Of a stretch of DNA of 40,912 nucleotides, positions 1-7,685 are shown one piece after another. The DNA is from Hydrocarboniphaga sp. GTDB taxonomy: Bacteria > Pseudomonadota > Gammaproteobacteria > Nevskiales > Nevskiaceae. The stretch covers positions 1 to 40,912 of the forward strand of contig NZ_JAQGNT010000076.1 of NCBI RefSeq assembly GCF_028291725.1. The letters run 5' to 3'. The notes beneath the pieces are model-generated. The model was not told where the DNA came from. It saw only the letters and a list, made by a program, of their open reading frames with translations, and made no database searches. How positions within the stretch are numbered: the first letter of the stretch is position 1; each line of letters opens with the position of its first letter. The position numbers were made by a program, and so were the translations under genes.

Positions 1-54
1 TGGCGGTAGCAAGTACGGCGTCGCTCGATCCACATCCACAAACCGCTGCGCCAT
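1..54 (-). mobile_element. Transposase, N-terminal end only (cut by window edge)
   Basis: An ATG at 54 reads leftward for 18 codons, MAQRFVDVDRATPYLLPP, to the window edge. The block 'DRxTPYLLPP' close to the N-terminus is typical of IS1182/IS5-type DDE transposases. An AGGA Shine-Dalgarno-like stretch lies about 8 nt upstream. The insertion sequence would end between this start and the porin stop at 124; no inverted repeat could be confirmed there. With only 18 residues the family is tentative. Confidence 0.5.
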
Positions 55-123
55 CGCTTCGTCCTAGGTCCGTTTCTATCGACATTGCTCAGGCAAAATT
101 AAGGCCGATAATCCGACAGGCTC

Positions 124-1383
124 CTAGAAAACGAAGTCGGTGGCGACGCTGAATACGTTGACCGTCTGGCCGGGCTCAAAACCCGGCTGAATGTTCCCCA
201 GCCGTCCGTTTGCGTCCGAGTCCAGTAACACACGCTCGTACTGAAGTTTGAGGCTCGCATTGGCCATGAAGTCCCAGCGTATGCCGACGGACAGGCTTTT
301 TTGCGCAAACGCGAAGTATTTGATAACGCCGTTGAGGCCGCTGTTGAGTGCCGCCGCCGTTGCTGCCTGCTCGGCCGTCAGACCCTCGGTGGAAAGGCCG
401 GGCTCGGAAATCGTCTCGGCCCGGAGTCGTGCCAGTGTCAGATACGGCGTGAACTTGCCGAAACGATAGCCGCCGCTCACATACCAGGCCCGGGTATCGG
501 AAACGACGCCCGAACTTTGATTGGCGGCCCATTCGGCCATCAGCAGCCAGTCGCCGGGGTCGATGCTGAGGCTGAGACTGAGCACGGAATATGGAAAATC
601 GCTCGGTTGATACCGGTCGCGAAGGGCGAGTGCCTGCGCGGTGCCGAAGTCCTCAAGACCGTCAAATACCGGATCGACAGAGGGACTGTGAAGGTCGACC
701 TGAATCGACGAATAGCCGATCCTGAAAGTGCCCGGACCGATCTCCAGCGTGTTGCTCGCCTCGAAGAACTGTCGTGCATCGATCCCGCCGCCGCCCGGTA
801 ATTTCAAGTGGGTTCGACCGTAGGCCACATTCACCAAGTCCGTTCCCCTGGAAAACTGGAAACGGTAGCTGGCGCCGACCCCGTCCATGTTGGTGACGGG
901 AAGCACGCCGTAGACTTCCTGCGGCGGCCGGATCCAGGGATAGGTGTAGCCGACCAGGCGGGCGTCGGACAACAGGAAGGGCCCGGCCACGGTGCGGCCC
1001 GCGCGGACGCTGAAATCCGGCGTGAACTGGTATTTGACGTTGGCCCATTCGATCTGCGGTGTATACGTGCCGTCGTAGCGATACTGGGAAACGAGCTGCA
1101 CGACCGCGGACAGCTGATCGCCGTGGTGCGCGTCCAGTTGCACGCCGAGTTTGCTGTCGACGCCCGCTGCCCACGAGCCGCTGTAGCCGGCGCCGTCAGG
1201 CTGAAAAAAATTGCCGACGAAGTCGGCATCCTCGGCGTCGGAATGAACCAGGCCGAGCGTGCCGAAGCCGTGCAGCGAAAACATCGGCGCGTCGGCATCG
1301 CCGGCGCGAACGCCCGCAGCATGCAGCGCCGCTGCCAGCAGCGCGATGGAGGTCAGCTTGTGCGATGCGTTCGATGCTCTCAT
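124..1383 (-). CDS. Outer-membrane porin-like beta-barrel protein
   Basis: A 419-residue protein with an N-terminal signal peptide (hydrophobic stretch about 10-24, likely cut near VRA27). It has alternating beta-strand patterns throughout and ends in DFVF, a C-terminal aromatic residue as recognised by the BAM complex. Segments such as VRAGRTVAGPFLLSD and the strand-turn repeats resemble uncharacterised porins found beside phosphate-binding-like proteins. It lies 21 nt downstream of the substrate-binding gene (1405-1860) on the same strand, so the two are probably cotranscribed and may act in uptake of an anion across the envelope. Substrate is not evident. A C-terminal fragment of a related porin lies just upstream of the pair (1858-1920), suggesting an earlier tandem arrangement. 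Confidence 0.75.
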   Translation of the reverse strand: MRASNASHKLTSIALLAAALHAAGVRAGDADAPMFSLHGFGTLGLVHSDAEDADFVGNFFQPDGAGYSGSWAAGVDSKLGVQLDAHHGDQLSAVVQLVSQYRYDGTYTPQIEWANVKYQFTPDFSVRAGRTVAGPFLLSDARLVGYTYPWIRPPQEVYGVLPVTNMDGVGASYRFQFSRGTDLVNVAYGRTHLKLPGGGGIDARQFFEASNTLEIGPGTFRIGYSSIQVDLHSPSVDPVFDGLEDFGTAQALALRDRYQPSDFPYSVLSLSLSIDPGDWLLMAEWAANQSSGVVSDTRAWYVSGGYRFGKFTPYLTLARLRAETISEPGLSTEGLTAEQAATAAALNSGLNGVIKYFAFAQKSLSVGIRWDFMANASLKLQYERVLLDSDANGRLGNIQPGFEPGQTVNVFSVATDFVF

Positions 1384-1404
1384 TGGGGCTCGGATCGGTC
1401 GTGG

Positions 1405-1860
1405 CTACGGCGAGAGCAACACTTTCACATTGCCGTCCACCAGGCTCGGCTCGATGTAGCCGATCGCATTGGGATTCTCGACGATGAGCTGTTTTACTGC
1501 GGAGCTGCCCGACAGTTCCCGCGGCGGCCGGCCTCTGCCGGTGAAGATGATCTTCGACCAATGTGCCTTGATCTGGGCCGGGGACTTGCCGGCGAACTTC
1601 AGATAGAACTCGTTGCGCGCCGCCGCGCCTTCGACTTGATCGATCGGCACCGCCAGGCTGCCGTCCGGGAAGCGGTTCGCCTTGCCCAGAAAAATATCGA
1701 CGACCTGGTTTTTGCTGAGCGCGGTCACCGGGCTTCTGGCCGAGACCACCGCCACGACATCGGCCTCAGCCAACCCGGCGCTCAAAGCCAGCATCAGCCC
1801 GACGACGATCGGTCCGGTGCGGCTCGCACACTGGCAGCTTCGGGGCACGATCGATCTCAT
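1405..1860 (-). CDS. Periplasmic phosphate ABC transporter substrate-binding-like protein
   Basis: A 151-residue protein with a signal peptide (hydrophobic core 17-30, likely cut after AEA33). The mature part begins DVVAVVSARSPVTALSKNQVVDIFLGK and contains FPDGSLAVPID, FYLKFAGKSPAQIKAHWSKIIFTGRG and NPNAIGYIEPS. This is the pattern of short PstS-like, PBP-fold proteins that often accompany a porin. It is about half the length of a full PstS, so it is a one-domain version rather than a classical transporter subunit; no pstCAB genes are in view. The ATG overlaps the TGA of a porin remnant (ATGA), and the porin gene follows directly. Confidence 0.75.
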   Translation of the reverse strand: MRSIVPRSCQCASRTGPIVVGLMLALSAGLAEADVVAVVSARSPVTALSKNQVVDIFLGKANRFPDGSLAVPIDQVEGAAARNEFYLKFAGKSPAQIKAHWSKIIFTGRGRPPRELSGSSAVKQLIVENPNAIGYIEPSLVDGNVKVLLSP

Positions 1861-1920
1861 CGGAATACGAAATCAATGGTGAGGCTGAACACGTTGACGT
1901 CACCACCGATGCCGATCCTG
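1858..1920 (-). pseudogene. C-terminal fragment of a second porin
   Basis: Read on the minus strand, the last 15 codons give GDVNVFSLTIDFVFR before a TGA, matching the end of the intact porin (GQTVNVFSVATDFVF) at most positions. The frame is closed by a TAG about six codons further upstream, so only the barrel end survives. Its stop codon overlaps the start of the substrate-binding gene. It looks like the remains of a duplicated porin placed upstream of this gene pair. Confidence 0.55.
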
Positions 1921-2109
1921 CGCGAGCATGCATGCTACCAAGACCTGCTGGACATGGGTCGGGCGCAGCGGCGGGTGGCGGAGGCGGAGGCGGAGTGTCC
2001 GGGCGGTGAGATGGCCCGGACGGTGGGCTCTGCTGGCGCCGCTGCTGTGCGCTGCAAGCGGCGGGTCGCGACCCCAAGGGCACTACCTTAAAAGTGTGGA
2101 ACAGTCGCC

Positions 2110-2172
2110 GTAGCCCGGGTGAAACCCGGGATGATGGCTGGCGGCACAAGCCCCGGGTTTCACCCGGGCTAC
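2110..2172. repeat. 63-bp inverted repeat (GTAGCCCGGGTGAAACCCGGG type)
   Basis: Two complementary arms of about 21 nt, GTAGCCCGGGTGAAACCCGG and its complement, flank a short spacer. This is the classic shape of a REP/BIME-like intergenic palindrome. It lies in the 430-bp gap (1861-2294) between divergent genes. Apart from the porin fragment and a promoter-like sequence near 2258, nothing else is recognisable in that gap. Confidence 0.8.
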
Positions 2173-2256
2173 GCATTCCGCGGGCTTTTTGCTACACGCT
2201 GCCAACTAGACAAGAACTATGGGGGCGGCCGGGATGAGCCTCAGCCGGTGACGGCT

Positions 2257-2266
2257 TGGCTATACT
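2257..2266 (+). promoter_or_regulatory. Extended -10 promoter for the Ig-like lipoprotein gene
   Basis: TTGGCTATACT carries TATACT preceded by a TGG, an extended -10-like element. It lies about 29 nt upstream of the ATG at 2295. No clear -35 box and no strong Shine-Dalgarno are visible, so the 5' leader would be short. Confidence 0.4.
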
Positions 2267-2294
2267 GCGCGCCCTGCCTCCCCTTGCGTCCTCG

Positions 2295-3332
2295 ATGACC
2301 CTCGGCCACTTGCTGCGCGGTTCCAGCTTTGCCGTTCTGCTCCTGCTGTCGGCTTGCGGCAGCAGCGACAGCGGCGGCGGCCTGCTCGACAACGACCCCG
2401 GCACGACGACGCCGACACTGACCCTCACCGGCCCGGACAGCGTCGCCTCCGGCACCAGCCAGTCGTACACCGTCACCGCGCTCGATGCCGCCGGCGACCC
2501 GGTGACCGGCGTCAGCATCACGCTGTCGGCCAGCCTGGGCACGCTGTCGCGCACCACCACGGCCACCACGACCAATTCCCTGGGCCAGTTGTACTTCACG
2601 CTGTCGGCCACCACGACCAGCTCCAGCGGCACGGTCACCGCGGTCACCGGCACGTCTTCGGTCATCGCCTCCGGCACCGTCGGCGGCGAAGCCCTGTCGG
2701 CGACCAAGGCGGTGGCGATGACCCCGACGGTGTTCCAGTTCACGGCGCCGCTCGCGGCGGCCAAGCTCGCGGTCAACACCGTGCAGCCGCTGGTGCTGCA
2801 ATGGGCCGCGGACGGCGTCGCGGTCAGCGCGCCGGTCACGTTCACTGCCACGCTCGGCACGCTGATCGATGCGGCCGGTAATGCCGGAAGTTCGCTGACG
2901 GTGACCACCGACAGCAGCGGCTTCGCGCGCCTGCAGATCACATCGAGCACCTCCGGAGCCGAGACCGTGACGGCGGTCAGTGACACCGCGGAGTTCAGCG
3001 CGACGCGGGCCTTTGCCTACGTCGGCGAGCCCGCCGCGTTCACGTTCGCGGTGTCCAGCCCGATCAGCGCCACCAGCGCCACCAGCGGCGCCAGCACGAT
3101 TTCGGTCAAGGTTTCGGATGCCTCCACCAATACCGTGGCCGGCGCCACGGTGGCCTTCGCGATCTCCAGCGCGCCGTCCGCCGGCACGCTGTCGCCGAGC
3201 ACCGCGACCACCAATGCCTCCGGCATCGCCACCGCGATCTACCGGGCCAACGGCGGCGCCGGCACGGCCTTGATCAACATTACGGTCGGCTCGCTGCCGG
3301 TGCAGACCGCCACCATCAAGATCAATCCATGA
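2295..3332 (+). CDS. Lipoprotein with tandem bacterial Ig-like (Big_1) domains
   Basis: From ATG 2295 the protein is 345 residues. It starts MTLGHLLRGSSFAVLLLLSAC, a lipoprotein signal with lipobox LSAC at Cys21, then a low-complexity linker rich in Gly/Ser/Asp. Three repeats of the invasin/intimin Big_1 type follow, with hallmarks such as AxDAAGxPVxGVxITLSAxLGTL and TTxxxGxAxxxxTSxTxGxxTVTA. It is probably an envelope-anchored adhesin-like or structural protein. The TTG at 2256 in the same frame was not chosen because it falls inside the promoter-like sequence and would spoil the signal peptide. It ends 10 nt before aroK, so it may be cotranscribed with the shikimate genes although no functional link is apparent. 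Confidence 0.75.
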   Translation: MTLGHLLRGSSFAVLLLLSACGSSDSGGGLLDNDPGTTTPTLTLTGPDSVASGTSQSYTVTALDAAGDPVTGVSITLSASLGTLSRTTTATTTNSLGQLYFTLSATTTSSSGTVTAVTGTSSVIASGTVGGEALSATKAVAMTPTVFQFTAPLAAAKLAVNTVQPLVLQWAADGVAVSAPVTFTATLGTLIDAAGNAGSSLTVTTDSSGFARLQITSSTSGAETVTAVSDTAEFSATRAFAYVGEPAAFTFAVSSPISATSATSGASTISVKVSDASTNTVAGATVAFAISSAPSAGTLSPSTATTNASGIATAIYRANGGAGTALINITVGSLPVQTATIKINP

Positions 3333-3342
3333 CGGGTGCCGC

Positions 3343-3876
3343 GTGTCGACGGCCGTGAACATCTTCCTGGTAGGCCCGATGGGTGCCGGCAAGACCACGG
3401 TCGGTAAGCGCCTGGCCGAAACCCGCGGCATGGAGTTCATCGACAGCGACAACGAGATCGAGCTGCGTACCGGCGTCGACATTCCGTTGATTTTCGAAAA
3501 GGAAGGCGAGGAAGGTTTTCGCAAGCGCGAGAAGCAGGTGATCGCCGAACTCGCGCAGCGCAGCCACGTGGTGCTCGCGACGGGCGGCGGCGCGGTGCTC
3601 GACTCCGAAAATCGCCAGTGGCTGGCGGCGCGCGGCATGGTCGTCTACCTGTACGCCAGCGTCGACCAGCAGCTGCAGCGCACCGCGCGTACCGATCACC
3701 GGCCGCTGCTGCAGAACGTGCCGGATCGCCGGCAGACATTGCAGGCACTGTTCGACGTCCGCGATCCGCTGTACCGCGAGATTGCCGACCTGGTCATCCA
3801 CACCGACGGCCGCAACGCGCGCGTGCTGGCGCGCGAAATCGAAGATCATATAGACCGCCCCGCAACCGCTCTCTAG
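3343..3876 (+). CDS. aroK: Shikimate kinase
   Basis: A 177-residue kinase that phosphorylates shikimate at the 3-OH with ATP in the chorismate pathway. The Walker A loop GPMGAGKT is at residues 11-18. Asp34 and Asp36 (FIDSDNEIE) are in the shikimate/Mg region, GGGAV near residue 80 is the substrate-binding glycine triad, and RPLL near residue 122 belongs to the lid. Length matches AroK. GTG is the start codon; the conserved N-terminus fits it. It precedes aroB by 74 nt, the usual gammaproteobacterial pairing, but the pilMNOPQ genes that often precede aroK are replaced here by an Ig-like lipoprotein gene. Confidence 0.95.
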   Translation: MSTAVNIFLVGPMGAGKTTVGKRLAETRGMEFIDSDNEIELRTGVDIPLIFEKEGEEGFRKREKQVIAELAQRSHVVLATGGGAVLDSENRQWLAARGMVVYLYASVDQQLQRTARTDHRPLLQNVPDRRQTLQALFDVRDPLYREIADLVIHTDGRNARVLAREIEDHIDRPATAL

Positions 3877-3929
3877 GAAGGTCTGCCTAATCTACTGCGT
3901 TTGCTCGCTACGATTAACCAGACCTTCCT
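3874..3929. repeat. Inverted repeat between aroK and aroB
   Basis: AGGAAGGTCTG directly after the aroK stop pairs with CAGACCTTCCT about 30 nt later, with a further AATC/GATT pairing inside. The stem-loop fills most of the 74-nt gap. It has no T-run, so it is more likely an mRNA-stabilising or REP-like element than a terminator. Confidence 0.6.
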
Positions 3930-3950
3930 GTTCCCACCCGTCCCGATCGC

Positions 3951-5042
3951 TTGAACAACACCCGCATCCTCAAAGTCGAGCTTGGCGCTCGCAGCTATCC
4001 GATCCGCATCGGCAAGGGCATCGCCGCCGGCGAAGCCGCGTTCCCGGAAGCGCAGGGCCGGCAGCTGCGCGTGGTCACCGACAGCAACGTCGCGCCTATC
4101 CATCTGGATCCGCTGCTGGCTGCGCTGCACCTGGGCCGCGAGCAGGTGTTCGTGCTGCAGGCCGGCGAAACCCGGAAGACCTGGGATTCCGCCGGGGAGG
4201 TGCTCGACTGGCTGCTCGCATCGAAGCTGTCGCGCGACGGCTGCCTGATCGCGCTCGGCGGCGGTGTCGTCGGCGATCTGGCCGGCTTCTGCGCAGCGAT
4301 CTATCAGCGCGGCATCGATTTCATCCAGGTGCCGACCACGCTGCTGGCCCAGGTGGATTCCTCGGTCGGCGGCAAGACCGGCGTCAATCACGCGCGCGGC
4401 AAGAATCTGATCGGCGCCTTCCACCAGCCGCTGGCGGTGATCGCCGACACTAACAGCCTGGCCACGCTGCCCAAGCGCGAGCTGCTGTCCGGCCTGGCCG
4501 AAGTGATCAAGTACGGCATGCTCGCCGACAGCCTGCTGTTCGAATGGCTGGAGAACAATCTCGACCGCATCCTGGCACTCGAGCCGAACGCGCTGGCCGA
4601 GATCATCGAGCGCTGCTGCGCGATCAAGGCGCGTATCGTTGGGCTGGACGAGCGCGAAACCGGCGGCGGCCCGCGCGCGCTGCTGAATCTCGGGCACACC
4701 TTCGGTCATGCGATCGAAACCCACACCGGCTACACCCAGTGGCTACATGGCGAGGCGATCGCAACCGGCTTGTGCCTGGCTGCGGAACTGTCGGCACGGC
4801 ATGGCTGGATCACCGACACGGTGGTGGCGCGCTGCGTCGCGCTGATCGCCCGCGCCGGCTTGCCGACGCGGCCGCCGGCCGGCATGCTGCCCGCGGACTT
4901 CCGCAATCTGATGGGCCTGGACAAGAAGGTTCAGAACGGCAAGCTGCGCCTGATTCTGCTGCGCGGGCTTGGCGATGCGATCCTGACGTCGGACTTCGAC
5001 GCCGAACTGCTGGCCGAGACGCTGAGCCAGGCCTGTGCGTAA
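3951..5042 (+). CDS. aroB: 3-dehydroquinate synthase
   Basis: A 363-residue, NAD- and divalent-metal-dependent enzyme converting DAHP to 3-dehydroquinate. The nucleotide-binding region LGGGVVGDLAGF, followed by VPTTLLAQVDSSVGGKTGVN, is fully conserved. GLAEVIKYG, NLGHTFGHAIE and LHGEAIA carry the metal-binding Glu and two His. Length and motif order match AroB. The start appears to be TTG at 3951 (LNNTRILKVELG); no ATG upstream keeps the frame sensibly. It forms the aroKB unit with the preceding kinase and is followed by a 78-bp palindromic repeat. Confidence 0.95.
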   Translation: MNNTRILKVELGARSYPIRIGKGIAAGEAAFPEAQGRQLRVVTDSNVAPIHLDPLLAALHLGREQVFVLQAGETRKTWDSAGEVLDWLLASKLSRDGCLIALGGGVVGDLAGFCAAIYQRGIDFIQVPTTLLAQVDSSVGGKTGVNHARGKNLIGAFHQPLAVIADTNSLATLPKRELLSGLAEVIKYGMLADSLLFEWLENNLDRILALEPNALAEIIERCCAIKARIVGLDERETGGGPRALLNLGHTFGHAIETHTGYTQWLHGEAIATGLCLAAELSARHGWITDTVVARCVALIARAGLPTRPPAGMLPADFRNLMGLDKKVQNGKLRLILLRGLGDAILTSDFDAELLAETLSQACA

Positions 5043-5045
5043 TGC

Positions 5046-5123
5046 GTAGGTTGGGGTGAGCGCAGCGAACCCCAACAGACTGCCGCGCCAATGTTGGGGT
5101 TCGCTGCGCTCACCCCAACCTAC
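5046..5123. repeat. 78-bp palindromic repeat, copy 1
   Basis: It begins GTAGGTTGGGGTGAGCGCAG and ends with the exact complement, with arms of about 32 nt and a variable centre of about 14 nt. The same 78-nt element occurs at 10505-10582, 17726-17803 and 30320-30397, with a half copy at 25391-25420. Here it lies between aroB and the dGTPase gene. Confidence 0.9.
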
Positions 5124-5147
5124 GCGCTACGACACTAGAATGCGTGC

Positions 5148-6296
5148 ATGAACCTTGCGCCCTATGCCGCTCTGGAAGCTCATTCCCGCGGACGCCATCA
5201 CGACGAGCCCGGCCCGAGCAATCGCAGCGCCTACATGCGCGATCGCGATCGCATCATTCATAGCGCCGCGTTCCGCCGGCTCGAATACAAGACCCAGGTT
5301 TTCGTCAATCATGAAGGCGATCTGTTCCGCACGCGGCTGACGCATAGCCTGGAAGTCGCGCAGCTGGCGCGGACCATGGCGCGCTCGCTGTCGCTGCACG
5401 AAGATCTATGCGAGGCGATTTCGCTGGCGCACGATCTCGGCCACACCCCGTTCGGGCATGCCGGCCAGGACGCGCTCAATGATTGCATGCGCCCCTACGG
5501 CGGCTTCGAACACAACGCCCAATCGCTCAGAGTGGTCGACGAACTTGAAGACAAGTACGCAAGTTTTCGCGGGCTGAACCTGAGTTTCGAAACGCGCGAA
5601 GGTATCCTCAAGCATTGCAGCCAAGCGCGTGCACGCGAACTCGGCGACGTCGGCCGGCGCTTCATCGAGCGCCAGCAGCCGAGCCTGGAGGCGCAGCTCG
5701 CCAATCTCGCCGACGAGATCGCCTACAACAATCACGATATCGATGACGGCCTGCGCGCCGGCCTGCTGACGATCGAGCAGTTGCGCGGCGTGCCGCTGTT
5801 CCGCCGTCATCACGAGCAGGTGCTGCAGACCTATGGCCCGCTGCGTTCCAAGCAGGAGCGCCACGAAACCATCCGCCGTGTGATGAGCACTTTCGTCGAG
5901 GATCTGACTTCGACCAGCCACGCGCGGATCGTCGCCGCCGGCGTCAGGCATATCGACGAAGTGCGTATGCAGAGCGCGCCGCTGATCAGTTACAGCGAGC
6001 AGCTCAGTGCCGAGAACCTGGAGCTGAAGCGTTTCCTGCGCGAGCAGCTGTATCACCATCACCAGGTTTACCGGGTGATGACCAAGGCCAAGCGCGTGGT
6101 GCGCGATCTGTTCATCGCGCTGTACGACGACGTGCGGCTGATGCCGCCGGAATTCTTCGACGCAGCCAGGACACTCGAACAGCAGCACGGCGATATCGGC
6201 CGCGCCCGCGCGGTCGCGGACTATGTGGCCGGCATGACCGACCGCTACGCGCTGGACGAGCACGAGCGCCTGTTCGACCCGCGCCGGCTGCGTTAA
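5148..6296 (+). CDS. dGTPase-like deoxynucleotide triphosphohydrolase (HD domain)
   Basis: A 382-residue HD-superfamily hydrolase, expected to cut dNTPs to nucleoside plus tripolyphosphate. RSAYMRDRDRIIHSAAFRRL and YKTQVF, typical of the dGTPase N-terminus, lie at 27-52. The metal-binding residues are His66 (RLTHSLEVAQ), His95-Asp96 (LAHDLGHTPFGHAG) and a later Asp in LADEIAYNNHD. The length fits the short 'dGTPase-like type 2' group rather than the about 500-residue E. coli Dgt, so no symbol is given. It follows aroB after the 78-bp repeat and is probably a housekeeping gene. Confidence 0.9.
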   Translation: MNLAPYAALEAHSRGRHHDEPGPSNRSAYMRDRDRIIHSAAFRRLEYKTQVFVNHEGDLFRTRLTHSLEVAQLARTMARSLSLHEDLCEAISLAHDLGHTPFGHAGQDALNDCMRPYGGFEHNAQSLRVVDELEDKYASFRGLNLSFETREGILKHCSQARARELGDVGRRFIERQQPSLEAQLANLADEIAYNNHDIDDGLRAGLLTIEQLRGVPLFRRHHEQVLQTYGPLRSKQERHETIRRVMSTFVEDLTSTSHARIVAAGVRHIDEVRMQSAPLISYSEQLSAENLELKRFLREQLYHHHQVYRVMTKAKRVVRDLFIALYDDVRLMPPEFFDAARTLEQQHGDIGRARAVADYVAGMTDRYALDEHERLFDPRRLR

Positions 6297-6496
6297 GAGG
6301 ATTGACAGGGCGGATACGCCCGACTGGCGGCCTGAATCTTGAATGCCCAATCGGCGATACTGCGGCGCGGACATACGCAGAAAATCCGTACCGAGCGGTA
6401 ACAAAACCGGCAGTGCGGATGGGCAGGGGACACCATGAGCTCGACGACGGACAACGATCCGATGCGCGCTCGGAACGCGGTCACAGGTCGACAAAT

Positions 6497-7462
6497 ATGA
6501 GCACGATGAATGAAAAGCGACTGACGCCTGAGCAGCTGCAAAGCCTGACCGGCTATCGCCCGCTCAGGACGGTATCCAAGATTCTGCTGTTCTTCGCGCT
6601 GCTCGCAGCGGTGACTGCGCTCGCCTGGCAATCGGAATCCGATATCACCGACTGGGCCGCCTACGCCGCGGCCGGCTATCTGTGGATGAGCATCGTCACC
6701 TTCATGCACGAGGCGACGCACAACACCTTGTTTGCGGCGAAGTGGCAGAACTGGGCGTTCGGCATCGTCACGATGATCCCGCTGATGGTGTCCTTCGTCG
6801 CGTTCAAGGAAGACCATCTCGAGCATCACCGCTACAACCGCTCGCCCAAAGATCCGGACGCGTTTACGATGGGTAAGCGCGGCGTGCTCGATTTCATCGC
6901 GTTTTACGCGTACATCGCGGTCGGTGGTCTGCTGACCTTCCTGCATTTCAACCTGATCTACCCGATCAAGTATTTCACCGCCAGACAGTGGGCGATCCAT
7001 CTCGGCGAAGCGGTGCTGAAGATCGCCTGCGTCTGGGCGCTGGTGGCCTGGGCCAAACAGCACGACATGCTCGGCCCGGTGCTCGAAGTCTGGCTGGCGC
7101 CGGTGTTCGTCTTCTCGTTGCTGAACTCGATGCGCTTTATCGCCGAGCACTACGAGACACCCTGGGATCAGGGCAAGCTCGCCGGCACGCGTACCGTCAC
7201 GTCGAACCGCGTGCACAGTTTTTTCTGGAACAACATCAACTGGCACATCGGCCATCACCTGTATCCGCGCGTGCCGGCCTACAACCTGGTGCAGCTGCAC
7301 GCGATGATCGCGCCGGAGATCGCCGCTTCCGGCGCGATTGTCGACAAGAGCTATTCGAAAGTGTTTCTGAACGCGCTGCTGCGCGGCCCCGAGTCGAAAG
7401 AGCGGCTCGACCAGGCGCTGCTGCAGCGTAGCGAGCGGCTGGAACTCACCCAGCCGGTGTAG
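6497..7462 (+). CDS. Membrane fatty-acid desaturase
   Basis: From ATG 6497, 321 residues. It is an integral-membrane di-iron desaturase with the three histidine clusters HEATH (71-75), HLEHH (107-111) and HIGHH (250-254). Hydrophobic segments lie around 27-45, 55-70, 85-103, 134-155 and 175-210. The boxes fit the FA_desaturase family that introduces double bonds into lipid acyl chains, or a hydroxylase/ketolase relative; the substrate cannot be told. The frame is open upstream to 6302, but the region before ATG 6497 lacks desaturase-like residues. The 200-nt gap after the dGTPase gene shows no clear promoter. Confidence 0.85.
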   Translation: MSTMNEKRLTPEQLQSLTGYRPLRTVSKILLFFALLAAVTALAWQSESDITDWAAYAAAGYLWMSIVTFMHEATHNTLFAAKWQNWAFGIVTMIPLMVSFVAFKEDHLEHHRYNRSPKDPDAFTMGKRGVLDFIAFYAYIAVGGLLTFLHFNLIYPIKYFTARQWAIHLGEAVLKIACVWALVAWAKQHDMLGPVLEVWLAPVFVFSLLNSMRFIAEHYETPWDQGKLAGTRTVTSNRVHSFFWNNINWHIGHHLYPRVPAYNLVQLHAMIAPEIAASGAIVDKSYSKVFLNALLRGPESKERLDQALLQRSERLELTQPV

Positions 7463-7523
7463 GTCGGCAAGCCCGTTGCCGACGGCTAGGGTCGATGCGT
7501 AATCGCTATCCCCGTCTGGAACG

Positions 7524-7589
7524 GTAGGAGCGGACCTTGTCCGCGATTGAGGCTGCACCGACACATTCGCGGACAAGGTCCGCTCCTAC
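7524..7589. repeat. 66-bp inverted repeat (GTAGGAGCGGACCTTGTCCGCG type)
   Basis: GTAGGAGCGGACCTTGTCCG and its complement flank a spacer of about 20 nt. The element at 39568-39634 has the same GTAGGAGCGG...CCGCTCCTAC ends with a different inner sequence, so both belong to one repeat type. It occupies the gap between the desaturase and nuclease genes. Confidence 0.85.
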
Positions 7590-7685
7590 AGTTGGGTAGC
7601 CACCGCCGAGACGCATTGCTGTAACGCATCCGCGGCAGACTCTCATCGACGAGTTTGTATTCTCAGGGATAGAGGGAGCATTGCG

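Noticed and set aside
2256-2294. TTG start for the Ig-like lipoprotein
   Set aside because: It lies in a promoter-like TGGCTATACT and would add residues that spoil the lipoprotein signal; ATG 2295 fits better.
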